Positions 10,031 through 23,782 are shown, numbered from the stretch's first letter. The stretch: DNA of 64,000 bases from Prorocentrum cordatum (GCA_963575745.1 CAUYUJ010013880.1:112001-176000); one strand, 5' to 3'. A program made the numbers and translations. Notes: generated from the letters alone by a model not told the origin.

Positions 10031-10689
10031 GAGGACAGGATGACAAGCCAGAATGAAGAACAAGGGTGGCCCTGCAGGGGCCCGAAGGGGCCCCTGAGCT
10101 GCTGCACGCCCGTCCCGAGGTGCTGGAAGAGGCGTGCCCTCGTTTCATGCCCGCCTGTTTCCCACCAGTTGCCAGCCGCTGGAGGCTCGGGGGGGACGAC
10201 GCCCACTACGAGGACGACGGGGTGGACGGGAGCGAGGGAGAGAGGGAGGGATGCAGGAGGGTGGGGAGCTGGGATGGGGAATAGCAGGGGGGGGGAAGAA
10301 GGGGGAGGAGGGGTGAGAAAGAGGGGAAAATGGAGGAAGGGCAGGAAGATACGTAATCTGATAGGGGAGGGTGACGCGGACCGCGTAAGCGGAGGAGGAA
10401 GCATGTGAGGAGGAGGGAGCATGGAGCAGGTGGAGGATGGTTATACGGAAGAAGAAAAGAAACAGGCGGAAAAGCGATGGAATAACAGGGGGGAGAAGAT
10501 CAGCAGCAGGGAGGAGGATGAGGAAGTGGGGAGGGGAATGAGGGAGGGTGGATGGATGAGGATGTAGGAGGGGCGGGAGAGAAGGAGGGCATGAGGAGGA
10601 GACGGAAAGGGGGGAGGGGGAGGAGGAGAAACAGCACACACAAGGAGGAACATGATCGACAGCGGCGAACAGCCACAGGGGGGGGGGAG

Positions 10690-10882
10690 CGTTGCGTGTC
10701 GTGCTACTCCTGGCTGCACACACATCATCGACGATGCTCCAGAGCGAATCCACGTAACGCCGCCCACAGTCGGTTAGCTCGTACCTCATTCTCGTCACCG
10801 CCTCCTCCTGATCCTGCGCCTCCTCCTGATCATGCTCCTGCTCATACTGGTCATCCTCCTCATCAAACACCTCGTCCCCCAC
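10690..10882 (-). CDS. Possible short acidic exon, unknown protein
   Basis: The minus strand reads GDEVFDEEDDQYEQEHDQEE followed by AVTRMRYELTDCGRRYVDSL and then WSIVDDVCAARS. The second half is not low-complexity and looks coding. No family is recognised. It lies between pyrimidine-rich repeats, and the acidic half could partly be a purine-repeat artefact. No splice sites were defined. Confidence 0.22.
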
Positions 10883-11054
10883 TGTTCCTGATCCCCCCGG
10901 TAACTACATTCTACCCATGCTGCGGCGCCTGGTGCTGCAGCCCTTCCTCTCCTGCTCCCCCTCATCCCTCCTCCTTCTGCTCCTTCTCCCTCTGATCTCT
11001 CTCCTCCTTCTCCTCGGCCTCCTCCTCCTCCTTCTTCTTCGCATCCTCCTCCTT

Positions 11055-13420
<2,366 letters not shown>

Positions 13421-13737
13421 GCACTACAAATGCTCAGGACCGGTGCTACACGGACCCTGCTGCATCTTCGTAGATTCGATGCGCGTGGCCCGACGCCCCC
13501 CCCAAGGGCCCACGGCAACGCCCCAGGGCCCACGTGGGCCCAAGCCGGCACCGCCCATCATCCCGAGCCGAGTCCAGCCGACGAGGATGGGCGCCCAGAG
13601 GCGGGCCGCACACACGGAAGGGCCCGAAGGCGCCAGGCGGCCCGCGGCCAACACGGAAGCGCCACGGCAAGTCCGAGGGCCACGCCGCATGGCGAGGGGG
13701 AAAACGAGACAGCGCACGGGGCGCTTGTGGCTCGCGC

Positions 13738-14260
13738 CTAAGCGGCGAGCCAGCAGCAAAACCCACGGCGGGCTGCCGTGGCTGCTGGCCTCACCGCACG
13801 CCTCAGCGACCGCCCCTCGGCGGCCTGCTCTTCGGCCGCCGCACGTCGTCGAGGTAGAGCGGCTCTTGTGTCGCCCCACCTCTTCTGGCCGCGCCGCCGC
13901 GCGTGGGGTGCATCCCCTGGCTGGCGCAGGCGGCGCAACGCTGCAGCCTGGCGGTCCGCCGTGCTGCCGCTGCACGACGCGCGGAAGCCCACGACGCGCG
14001 GGACGTCTGCCTGGCGTCCGCAGACCGCGCAGTAGACGAGTGCGTCAACGCCGGCGTTCCGCCACCTTCATCGCCGCTGCTGCGCTGGTGCTGCGGGCGC
14101 CTCGGCTGCGGCCGACACTGCTGCTGCTCCTGCCGTGAGGTCGGCGCCTCCGTCGCCAGCAGCCTCGGCAGCGTCGCCTCCGTCCGCCTTGCCGTCTGCC
14201 ACCTCATCTGCTGCCCGCGCTGCCGCCACCGCTGCCGCCAGCACCACCGTGGCTGCAGCC
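13738..14260 (-). pseudogene. LINE ORF2 C-terminal remnant
   Basis: From 14047 downward the minus strand reads ALVYCAVCGRQADVPRVVGF, then RASCSG and AAALRRLRQ. This parallels the C-terminal zinc motif of the plus-strand LINE (LWFCRLCGAQ...FVRLAKKC). Upstream, 14260-14080, an Ala-rich linker frame (ARAADEVADGKADGGDAAEA) ends at a TGA and must shift frame to join. Only the tail of the element is present. Confidence 0.45.
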
Positions 14261-14714
14261 GCCCAGCGCTCGCGGCTCCTCGGGCGTCGTCTGCGCCCGA
14301 GCTGCCGGTGTAGAGCGAGCCCACGCAGCTCGTGTCGCTCCCGTCCGAGAGGTTGGGCCCTGCCCGCTGGCCTTCGGGCGGTGGGCCCCTGGGCGGCGGG
14401 CCCAGCGGACGGGCCAGCCTCGGGGTGGGCTTTGTTGCCGCCGTCCTCCGTCGTGGGCCCCTGCTCCCTCCGCTGGAGTCCGAGCGTAGCCGCGGGTTGG
14501 CCCGCAGCGCTCTGCCCGCGCCACCCTCGGCGCCAGGGTCGCGCCGTGGACCCGCGGACGGGCCAACCTCGGGGGGGGCTCCGATGCCGCCGTCCTCCAT
14601 TGCGGAACTCTGCGCCAGGGAGAGCGCTGGCGGAGGGAATGCGCGACGAAGGAGGGGCAACGTTGGAGCAGGGAGGAGGAAGACCAGAGGGTCCGCCTCT
14701 TCTCCTCTCGCCTC

Positions 14715-15150
14715 CTCTCTTCGCCTCTCCTCCCCCTCCTCCTCCTCCTCCTCCTCTTCCCCCTCCTCCTCCTCCTCCTCCTCCTCCTCCTCCTCCTCCT
14801 TCTCCTGCTGCTCCTCCTCCTCCTCCTCCTCCTTTTTTTCCTCATCCTCTCCTCCTCCTCCTTCTCTTGCTCCTCCTCCTCCTCCCCCTCCTCCTCCTCC
14901 CCTCCTCCTCCTCCTCTCTTCCTCCCCTCATCCTTTCCTCCTCCTCCTCCTCTTCCTATTTTTCCTCATCCTCCCCCTCCTCTTCTTTCTTCTTCTCCTC
15001 CCTCCCTCCTCCTCCTCTCCTCCTCCTCCCTCCCTCGTTTCCTCATCCTCCTCTTCCTCCTCCTCCCCCTCCTCTTCTTCTTCTTCCTCCTCTTCTTCCT
15101 CCTCCTCCTCCTCCTCCTCCTCCTCCTCCTTCTCCTCCTCCTCCTCTGCC
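14715..15150. repeat. (CCT)n/(CTT) polypyrimidine tract
   Basis: About 435 bp of almost pure pyrimidine dominated by CCT and TCC words. Confidence 0.95.
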
Positions 15151-15299
15151 CTGGGCCGCAGCCGCGCCCTAGGTGGCCTGGCGCCCGCCCCGCCGAGAAA
15201 AGACTGCGCTGCCAGGGCAGCCGCCAGCAGCCGCTTGCAATTCCTCCGCGGGCTCCTGGCCTGCGAAGCGGCGGACCCGCTGCCAGCGCTGGGTGCGGT

Positions 15300-15388
15300 C
15301 GACGGCGATGACGATGGCGATGGCGATGACGACGATGATGACGATGATGATGATGATGATGCTGATGATGATGATTATGATGATGACA

Positions 15389-15425
<37 letters not shown>

Positions 15426-15955
15426 GGATGATAATGATGACGGTGATGATGATGAGGGTGACGATGCTGATGATGATGATGGTGATGATGATGCTGATAC
15501 TGATGATGATGAGGATGATGATGACGAACACAATGATGATGCTGATGATGATGATGATGATGATGATGATGCTGAGGGTGACGATGATGATGACGATGCT
15601 GATGATGACGATGATGATGCTGCTGCTGATGATGCTGATGCTGGTGATAATGATGATGCAGGTGATATTGATGTTGATAATGCTAATGCTGATGATGAGG
15701 ATGAGTATGATGATGCTGATGATGTGGATGATGATGATGCTGATGATGATGGTGATGATGCTGCTGGTGATGATTCTGCTGATGATGACGATGATGCTGT
15801 TGATGTTGATGTTGATGTTGATGATGATGATGATGATGATGATGATGCTGATGATGCTGATGATGATGACGACGATGATGGTGATTCGAATGATGATGAC
15901 GATGAAGATGATGATGCTGCTGATGATGAGAAGGAGGATGATGCTGAGGAGGAGG
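15300..15955. repeat. 650-bp (GAT)n array with GCT, GAC and GGT variants
   Basis: A phase-conserved GAT trinucleotide array. It encodes mostly Asp with Ala and Gly in one plus frame and merges with the CCT tract upstream into a 693-codon open frame (14332-16413). Triplet phase is kept over about 200 units, which could reflect either ordinary slippage or selection for reading frame. A segment just upstream (15195-15295, RKDCAARAAASSRLQFLRGL) is non-repetitive but not recognised. Confidence 0.9.
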
Positions 15956-16195
15956 ATAAGGCCGAGGAGGCAGAGGAAGAGAGGGACGAGGAGGGAGAGA
16001 GGGGGGGAGATGGGGCAACCCTCCTCCGTATCCTCCCCCACCTGGGCGGCGACGCGGCTCGTCCCGTCCATGGCCACTTCGTCGGCATGACGGTCGCACG
16101 ACCTGGTGACCGGGCTCCCGGGGCTTCTCCCTGGAGCGAGGTCTTCGGGCCGAGACTGTCTCCACGACCCCGCAGCCCGGGGAGAGCGCCAGGAG

Positions 16196-16459
16196 CCCGA
16201 GAACGGGGAAGAAGACCTCCAAGACCCGTGGCGACGAGGAAAGGAAGCCTCCCAGGGGCCCAGAGACAGGGATCATTCCTTGATCCGCGAGCGAACTCTC
16301 GGCTGGAGTCGTGCCGAGCCCCGCCCCCGAGAACGGGGAACAAGACCTCCAAGACCCGTGGCGACGAGGAAAGGAAGCCTCCCGGGGGCCCAGAGACAGG
16401 GATCATTCCTTGATCCCCGAGCAAACTCTCGGCTTGAGTCGTGCCGAGCCCCGCCCCCG
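16196..16459. repeat. 130-bp tandem duplication
   Basis: Two copies, with GAACGGGG at 16201 and 16331 (period 130 bp), about 95 percent alike. Each contains GATCATTCCTTGATC and AACTCTCGGCTNGAGTCGTG. Confidence 0.9.
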
Positions 16460-16478
16460 CGCACGCGGCCCCCAGGGG

Positions 16479-16580
16479 GATGCCGCCCGCGCCCCCGGTG
16501 ACGATGGCGACCCGCCCCGCCAGCGCCGCCGCCGCGGGTGCCGGGCTGGCCGCGGAAGCGCCGCAGTTTTTCGTTGTGGC
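16479..16580 (-). CDS. SDR (short-chain dehydrogenase) exon-like fragment 1
   Basis: The minus strand reads TTKNCGASAASPAP, then ALAGRVAIVTGGAGGI. The second part is the canonical SDR N-terminus: a beta-1 strand and the TGGxGGI half of the TGxxxGIG cofactor-binding motif. It breaks off exactly where fragment 2 at 5841-5924 begins, and both lie on the minus strand in the correct order, so they could be exons flanking an intron of about 10.5 kb. After GGI the sequence reads CCCCTGGGGG, which is not a GT, GC or GA donor. No start codon is evident close upstream. A pseudogene torn apart by insertions is the main alternative. Confidence 0.5.
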
Positions 16581-16591
16581 CGCAGCCGCCG

Positions 16592-16735
16592 AGGGAGGGG
16601 AGGGGAGGAGGGGGGGGGAGGAGGAGGGATGGGGGGGAAGGATGCGGAGGCATGGAGGGCGGAAAAGGGGGAGGAGGGAGGGAGGGTGGGAGGGAGGGAG
16701 GGAGGGAGGGAGGGAGGGGGGGAGGGGGAGGAGCA
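16592..16735. repeat. GGGA/GGAGG polypurine tract
   Basis: Purine-rich tract ending in about ten GGGA units. Confidence 0.9.
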
Positions 16736-17014
16736 CACGCAGACTGAGGGGATGAGGGGGAAGAGGAGGCGAAAACGGAAGCGGAAGCGAACCACCTGTG
16801 CGAGAAGGAACCCTACTCAAGTGAGCGCGGCCCATGCTCACTATAAGCTCCCGACCAGCGCTACGGCACCTCCCGCTCGCGCCAGCGGAGCTGCGGCACG
16901 AACCCCCCTGCAACCGGCGAGCGGGCCTCCTGGGACGGGCCCAGAACGAGACTGGCCTGAAGATCAGGGGGCTGGCACTGCGAACCAACCCATATTTTCG
17001 CGTCTGCTGTAAAA

Positions 17015-17173
17015 TGAAGGGGCCCTGGGACACACAAATAAATAGACACAAGTAACAGGATCCCCCATCTTTTCCAATATTTTCTGGGTTTTTGTCTTCG
17101 CCCACTTCCCATACTTTCCCATATTTTCTTGGGAATCGACGATTGAGTGTGTCCGTGTGTTTTCCCCTCCTGA
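17015..17173 (+). mobile_element. MITE family A, copy 2
   Basis: 159 bp, from TGAAGGGGCCCTGGGACACA to CCCCTCCTGA, with the family landmarks ATTTTCTGGGTTTTTGTC and GGGAATCGACGATT. The flanking 5-mers (TAAAA and TTTCA) do not match, so this copy has lost its target duplication or has one misjudged end. Confidence 0.7.
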
Positions 17174-17479
17174 TTTCAACAGGGAGAAGAAACGCTGGGG
17201 GAGAAGGGGGACGGCGCGAGCGGGCAGGAGAAGGACGAGGAGGGCAAGAGGCAGGAGGACACACAAGGTTGGCTTTGTGCGCCACCTCTCTTGGGCGGCT
17301 GCTCCGTGGGCGTCGGTCGTACCGTCAAGAAGGGCGATGGGGAGAGGAGGGGTGCTGGAACGTCGCGACAGATTTCCCCACGGCCGGATCCTTGCGACGA
17401 TGTCTGCTCACTGTTGCAAACTCATCTGGTGAAGACACTCCCCGCTACCAGCTGCCCAAATACCCACCACTGAATAAGC

Positions 17480-18264
17480 TAGACGACTTGTCTTCGAACC
17501 AGCTGCACGCCTGCCAACACGAACACTAAGGGCCATGAGCAACGAACGCGGCAAAACCTCCCATCGCACATCAGATTGCACCCCACATTTGTCGCCGACA
17601 ACTTCCGTCAGCTGATCGCACGCGATCTGGAGGGAGCGTTCGTTGCCACCTCGCGGGGCCTAACCCCGAAACTCCTTACAGACCTGCCTGAGGAGATGGC
17701 TGATGGCGGCGCTCGCCAGCGCCAAGCAGTTCGGAACCAACTTGGTAGCGAAGTAGATTTTCACGTGTCCCGTGTTGAATGACTTCTTCACCTGGCATGC
17801 GTTGGTGCGTGGGGAAATTGGGCCAAGGGTTACTTGCAGTCGCGTGCTTCGAGAAGAGCTTAACCTGCTGCTCCTCCGAGTGTGGGGCTCTTCAACTGCT
17901 GCTGGTCCTTTCCCGCGGCGGCTGCGCGGGGCTCGTCGGCCAACTGCGCTGTTGCAGACAGCGTGGTCTGCGCCGCTGGAGCAATCACCGCGACACGGAT
18001 GACGCGGGAAGTGGCGGCCTGCGAGGTCGTCGTGCGAGTCGCCTGCAGGTGCGCCGCGAATCTCGGCTGCGCCGCTGCGCCCGTCCTGGCTGGGGCGCTT
18101 CTGCTTGAAGGGGACCTCCATGCCCGCGCCGTGGCCTGGGCCCCGGGAGAGCGGAGGCGCTGCGCGTTGCGACGATCCTGTCCTTTTTGCTTCAGCCCTT
18201 GAGCCTGCGCGTCACGATGGTGATGAAGAGGGGCAAAGATGCGGGTGACGACGTGACCCAGCAA
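17480..18264 (-). pseudogene. Gene-like but broken minus-strand region, unknown
   Basis: Free of microsatellites. Minus-strand pieces look coding in successive frames: 18264-17860 (NALLGHVVTRIFAPLHHHRD, later ATSRVIRVAVIAPAAQTT) and 17830-17660 (CQVKKSFNTGHVKIYFATKL). No single frame spans the region. No family is recognised; a decayed mobile-element protein is possible. Confidence 0.22.
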
Positions 18265-18269
18265 TGCAT

Positions 18270-19530
18270 TCAGATTGTCGTACTGTTGTCCGCATTGTAT
18301 AAGGCTTTACCAATGTAAGAAACCGACCCCGCATGAGTACTGCTACCGCGACCTGGGCAATATCGCCGCGATGAATCTGTCAATGTGTATCCTTTCGCTG
18401 TTGCATTGCTTCTGTGCGCGCGCCGGCACCCGGGGCGCGCGTTGGATGCTGCCGCCGCGCATGCTAGAGCCACGCGCGCATGAGTGCCAGAACGAGTTTG
18501 CGATGCGAGTGCTGCGCGTGCCTTGCGCGCCCGGAAACCCGCGCTGCGCGCCGCGCCGTCGCCCAGCAAGCGCGTGGGCGACAGCGGATGCGCGCGACCT
18601 CCGGGAGGCGGTTCTGGCGGGGGAGGGGCGGCGGGCTGCCGGGGCCCAGGTGACGGCGCGCGGGCGCCGCGAGCGTCGGCGCGCAAAACCGACGCGTCAA
18701 CGCGGAGAAACATGTCCGCGATTGCCCCGCCCTGAAACGTCCGCAGAAAGCGGTCGTCATGGAGCTCGATGGACGGTTGGGCATCGTCGCGCGGCTCTAG
18801 AGCGCTGCCGCATCGCCCCAAAACTGGCGCGCCCGGGGTGTGGCGCCGCGATGCAAATGACCGGCCGTCGCGAAAGTGTGTGCCATCTCGAAGCGAAAGT
18901 TGCCGAGTAGTGCTGAGACTTCTCCACCGTGGACGTTCGGGCGTCGCGCAAGTTCTTGGCGCCCATTCGGCCGTCCAACCCGAAGCTCAGCGCCGCTGGC
19001 CTGAAGGCCAAATTTGTTTCGCACCTCCTCGTTAGACTGCTGGTCAATCGAACGGCGCCGTCTGGGAAAACCTCCACCGTGCAAGCCCTAGCTTTCGCCC
19101 GAGGGGCGCCGCAAAAATGCGGGGCCTTCCATGCGGACAGCGCCAACGTCTGGAACATCGGCAACTTGGGCCGCATTGGAAATGACTCGTTGAACCACAC
19201 CTGGCGGAATTTGCACCGCGCCTTGTAAGCCTGAGAACAGTTGTGGTTGAGTGCCTGTTCGTGATCGCCGTCGCAACTAGTGCGGTCTCCAGGATGACGA
19301 GCAGCTGGGGGAGTTCGTCCAGGAAGTTCTTGGCGTTTGAAAGCCCCGTGCATCTGCCGGCGGGAATGGGGCCCAGATTCGCGGACGTCGCTTTCCTGTT
19401 GGCCTCTGTTCTGGCACAGCGGGGAGATGGCAATGTCGAGCTCGTGATTGATGCGATCCGCGGCGCCGCGGTACTTCTGAAGCGACCCGCAAGCAATATT
19501 TCTAGCGACGCCGTCGGCGTACAGGGCCAC
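18270..19530 (-). pseudogene. Frameshifted minus-strand gene remnant, unknown
   Basis: Coding-like segments hop between frames: about 19360-19250 (NAKNFLDELPQLLVILETAL), 19200-18797 (VISNAAQVADVPDVGAVRME, later NFRFEMAHTFATAGHL), and 18800-18660 (DAQPSIELHDDRFLRTFQGG then AIADMFLRVDAS). The last two segments abut with a one-frame change near 18800. The window has no simple repeats here. No conserved domain is recognised, so function is unknown. Confidence 0.28.
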
Positions 19531-20031
19531 ATGGCAAGACTATGTGTGCGGCCTGGATTGCGAGGATGGCTGGCGCGTCGTGGGAGTCGTCCAAACGGCG
19601 CGGCCCCGCGCGACGAAGCGAAGGTGGTCGGCCTCGCCGAGCTTCCCTGCTGGCGGGGCGCCCCTGTGGAGGGCCCGTGAACCTGGCCGGGCGCGCGCAG
19701 CGCCGTCGGCGCGCCGTCCGCTCGAGAGCAGTGGAACCGCTGCAGTAACGGGTCTGCGCCGCGTGGATGAGCAAGTTGATGAACGGCCCATTACAGACCG
19801 CGATGAGGCATACAGTCGGGGCGTTGACCTACGGAACCCTAGATAGGGAACGAGGCCCCTTTTTTTCATAAGCTAACCTTGGATTTCCTGTCGAAAACAT
19901 GAGGAAAGCCTGAGGCAAGCTGTGAAACACTTAAGGAACGCGGAGCCCCTCCGCAACGAAAAATGTTCCTTCTTCAGGGCCCCGACTGCATGGCATGCGA
20001 GGTACACGCACACGTGGTTGTTGATCTGCTC

Positions 20032-20227
20032 TCGGGCCGGGCGAAAGGGGGGGAAAGCAAAGGGGGGGTTTGAGAATCAGCTCGCGTAGCTGATTTTCCC
20101 GGCGCCTCCCGGCGCCGGGAGGCGCCCATGTATCGAGGAATGGGCCCGGCGGCAGAGCCGAAACCAGCTGCATGCAGCAGATTTCGTAACCCCCCCTTTC
20201 CCAATCCCCCCCTTTCGTCCAGCCCGA
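20032..20227. mobile_element. MITE family B, copy 1
   Basis: 196 bp with imperfect terminal inverted repeats of about 38 bp. The left end is TCGGGCCGGGCGAAAGGGGG; the right end read on the minus strand is TCGGGCTGGACGAAAGGGGG. The exact 5-bp direct repeat TGCTC flanks it (20027-20031 and 20228-20232). Inside are two further palindromes, AATCAGCT/AGCTGATT and a central GGCGCCTCCCGGCGCC. It is non-coding and nearly the same as 48602-48796. Confidence 0.88.
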
Positions 20228-20408
20228 TGCTCATTGATGGTCACCGCGATGAGGTGGTGGAGGGTGCGCGCCGGCAGCGTCGAAAGATGGAGTCCCGCGC
20301 GGTGCCCCTGCGCGGCGGGATCTCCGGCCCGTTCCGCGCCCCGCTGCGCAGCGGCTTCAGTCTGCGAGCAGTGCTTCGGAGGTCTGGGAGTGCAGCGTCG
20401 GGCACCTC

Positions 20409-20573
20409 TGAAGGGGCCCTGGGACACACAAATAAATACACACACACATAAAAATACTCCCCATATTTTCCTATATTTTCTGGGTTTCTGTCTTCCCCAC
20501 CACTTCCCATATTTTCCCATATTTTCCTGGGGGTCGGCGATTAATTGTGTCTGTGTGTTTTTTTCCGTCCTGA
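20409..20573 (+). mobile_element. MITE family A, copy 3
   Basis: 165 bp, TGAAGGGGCCCTGGGACACA to TTCCGTCCTGA, flanked by the exact 5-bp repeat ACCTC (20404-20408 and 20574-20578). The subterminal CACACAAATAAAT and ATTAATTGTGTCTGTGTG are roughly inverted. This is one of the two cleanest copies for defining the family ends. Confidence 0.85.
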
Positions 20574-21204
20574 ACCTCGGGGCTCGGGCTCGGGCGCGCC
20601 GCCGGGGCGGTGTTGCATTTGCGGATGAGGAAGAAAAATGGCACGGGCGCTACTTGATGCGAGGGGGGCCAGTCATCTCCGCGAGCCCCGCGCCCTCTGG
20701 CACTCCAGCTTGTCGAAATTCGGGGCAACTGGCTCGCCGCCATCACTCGGCCAGGGCGGCCAGTGGTGGCGAAGACTTGCGAAGACGCAGGCCGTGGACA
20801 AAATGCGGCCTTGCGGTGCCATCTCGCGCGGCGAGGTCGTGGCCCAAGTGGTCGGGGGCGTGGAAGCGGCAGGCAAGGCGCGGGCCACTGCGCGCGCGTG
20901 CCATGCTGCTGCGTCCGGTTGTTGAGCGTTGCTGCCGCCATCGCCGCCAGAAGAGGCTTCCGTGCGTTGCCCAATTCTCGCGCGCGTGGTTGGAACAGAG
21001 AGGGGCGTCGCAACGGCGTCATGTAGGGCCCGCGCGGCGTTTGGCGAACCTTCGGTCGCTGCTGCGCGTCCGGCCAGAAACGCGCACGTCCCAAACGCGA
21101 TTGAACTAAGCGATCCGATCTGCCCGCTACTCTAGAGAGCGAGGCGGGGGGGGGCGGGGGAGGGGCCGGAGGGGGTGGCGAGGGTGGCGGGGGTCGACAT
21201 TGCT

Positions 21205-21258
21205 TCGTTATGTATATATATATATATATGTATATATATACACATGGATATACATGAA

Positions 21259-21293
<35 letters not shown>

Positions 21294-21481
21294 GTGTATG
21301 CATACACACATACATACATACATACATACATACATACATACATACATACACACACACATACATACATACATACATACATACATACATACATACATGCATG
21401 CATGCATGCATACATGCATGCATACATACATAAATCCATCCATCCATCCATCCATCCATCCATCCATCCATCCATCCATCC

Positions 21482-21576
<95 letters not shown>

Positions 21577-21590
21577 TACATACAGATGTA

Positions 21591-21621
<31 letters not shown>

Positions 21622-21645
21622 GTATATACATATTCCTTCTACCTA
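21205..21645. repeat. Compound microsatellite: (TA)n, (CATA)n, (CCAT)n, (GACA)n, (TA)n
   Basis: Consecutive pure blocks: TATA about 21211-21295, CATA 21303-21430 with a TGCA variant, CCAT 21433-21482, GACA 21484-21577, then TATA again. Neighbouring units differ by single substitutions, as expected from one motif mutating into the next during expansion. Confidence 0.95.
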
Positions 21646-21734
21646 TGAAATTACATAGAAAATCCCAACATGTCACCGTCACCCTCCCCCCAGGCACCCG
21701 CACAGGAAACCCCAGACCCCCCTCCCTGGCGCCT

Positions 21735-22420
21735 CGAAGAAGCCTCAAGACGGCCCAAGAGGCCTCCAAGACGGCCCCAGGAGGCCCCCAAGATCGTCCA
21801 ATGGGGCCCTGATATGCTCAATGATCGCTCCACGACGCCCAAGATAGTCCCAATATGGCCCAAGATGCTTCCAAGACGCCCCAAGAGGCGTCCAGGAGGC
21901 TTCCCAAGAGGGCCCCAAGAGGCCAAAATGGTTGGTTTTCGTTGGAAGGTTTTTGACGGTTTCTTTGGGTCACGCCTTTTCGGCTTCCCGACGCTCCAAA
22001 ACAGCCCAAGAGGCCCCCAAGATCGCCCCAAAACCGCCCAAGAGGCCCCCGAAACAGCCCCAAGACTGCCCAAACGGGCCCCAAGACAGCGCAAGAGGCC
22101 TCCAAAACGGCCCAAAAGGGCCCCTAAGACTGCTCCAAGAGAGAGCCTTGACGGGGGATCCGAACGGACTTTTCGGGCCCTCGGCCCCAAGAGGCCCCCA
22201 GGAGGCCCCAAGAAAGGCCCTGGAGGTCACCGAAAGGCTCCTAGAGGCCCCAACGAGCCCCCGAAGAAGCTCCCGAGCGGTCCCCAAGAGGCTTCCAAAA
22301 TCCTTCCAGGAGGCCCCCAAGAGATCTGCCACGAGCTCCGAACGAACTGTCCACATGCTCCCGTGAGGAGCCCCGGACGCCTCCAGGGCATCTACGAGCA
22401 CGCTCCACGGCCTCCCAAGA
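21735..22420 (+). repeat. CCCAAGAGGCCCC/CAAGACGGCC degenerate block
   Basis: About 690 bp of degenerate 10-12 bp words (CCCAAGACGG, CAAGAGGCCC). It contains an AT-richer island at 21929-22010 with TTTTTGACGGTTTCTTTGGG and CGCCTTTTCGGCTTCCCGAC, resembling islands at about 37046, 47900 and 48195. No gene is seen in it. Confidence 0.7.
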
Positions 22421-22469
22421 TGGCTCCAACACGACCACGCATGGCCAGCTGTCGTCGCCGGCTTCGTTC

Positions 22470-22482
22470 CTCGTCGTCGTCG

Positions 22483-22538
<56 letters not shown>

Positions 22539-22565
22539 GTCATCGTCGCCGTCGTCGTCGTCGTC
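22470..22565. repeat. (GTC)n microsatellite
   Basis: TCG/GTC units with GCC and GTT variants. Confidence 0.95.
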
Positions 22566-22784
22566 CGAAGACGGCCCTAGAGGGCTCCAGGACAGCCCAA
22601 GAGGGCGTCTAGATGACCAGAAACGAGCCCCAAGCGGATCCCCAATCAGGCCTGCAGAGGCCAATTTCATTAACTTCCCACTGTTTCAGCTTCATCACCT
22701 CTCCTGTCACGAGTCTCTGAAGAGATTCTCAAGAAAGTCCAAAAAGATTCCACTGCCACTCTCGACACCAATACTTCGGGAATC

Positions 22785-23170
22785 TCCTCCCCTCCTCCCC
22801 TCCTTCCCCTCCTCCTCCCCCTCCTCCTCCTCCTCCTGCTCCTCCTCCTCCTCCTCATCCTGCTCTCCTTCTCCGCCTTCTCCTCCTCCTCCTCCTCCTC
22901 CTCCTCCTCCTCCTCCCTCCTCCTCCTCCTCCCCCTCCCCTCCTCCTCCTCCTCCTCCTCCTCCTCCTCCTCCTTTTTTCCTCCTCCTCCACTTCCTCCT
23001 CCTCCTCCTCTTCTCCTGCTCATTTCTCCTCTCTCTGCTTCCCCTCTGCCCCTCCATCCCTTCTCCTCCCTCCTCCTCTCCTCCTCCTCCTCCTCTGATC
23101 CTCCTTCTCCGCCCCCTCCTCCTCCTCCTCCTTCTCCTTCTTCTCCTGCTCTTCCTCCTCCTCCTCCTCC
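22785..23170. repeat. (CTC)n polypyrimidine tract
   Basis: CTC-dominated tract interrupted by GCTC, TTTTTTCC and CATTTC words. Confidence 0.95.
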
Positions 23171-23782
23171 TCTTACTCATCCTGTAGTTCGTTGTCGTCC
23201 TCCTCCGCTGCCTTCTGAAAGGTCCCAGACCAGAGACTGTTATCACCAGCTCCCCAGAGACACCCAAGGGTCTCAAGACAAACCAAGGGGCCCCAAAGAG
23301 GGCCCACGACAAGCAGCTAGGGTCCGGGGAACCACAACTTGATGCGCAGATTTCTTTTGGTCTCATGAGCCCACGGAAATCTCGAGAGGACCTAAAACAT
23401 ACCCCAGACCCTACACTGCTGTGACCAGCTCCCCACAAACACCAACGAGACTCCTGGACGGTCTAAGAAGACCCCACCACGGGCCTACAACAAGGCTTCC
23501 TCTTGCTCGTCCTCCTCCTGCTCCTCTTCCTTCTCCTGTAGTTCGTTGTCTTCCTCCTCCGCTGCCGCAGCTGCCGTCCCTTGGTGCTGGGCGAGTGCCT
23601 GGCGTTCGGTTTGGACGGGACGCGTCGGGTCTGTTGCCTATCAGGGCTGCGCCAGGTTAGCCTCCCTCACGTCAGGTTCGGGAATGGGTTGTAGCAGCAC
23701 TGCGGCTACATCAATATGCTAACCGGAGAGTCCATCAAACATGCAGGTGCAAGGATCTATGTATATAGATAGTCTAAAAACT

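Noticed and set aside
15375-17285. 636-codon minus-strand frame
   Set aside because: Mostly poly-Ser and Pro from GAT and GGA repeats. Only the SDR-like stretch at 16479-16580 is kept as meaningful.
18757-19530. 257-codon minus-strand frame as an intact gene
   Set aside because: The best protein-like segments fall in other frames of the same strand, so this frame alone is not the gene; recorded as a broken remnant.
21132-21769. Cys/Leu/Val and Asp/Arg/Gln repeat proteins over the compound microsatellite
   Set aside because: Translation of GACA, CATA and CCAT repeats in all frames; no protein signal.
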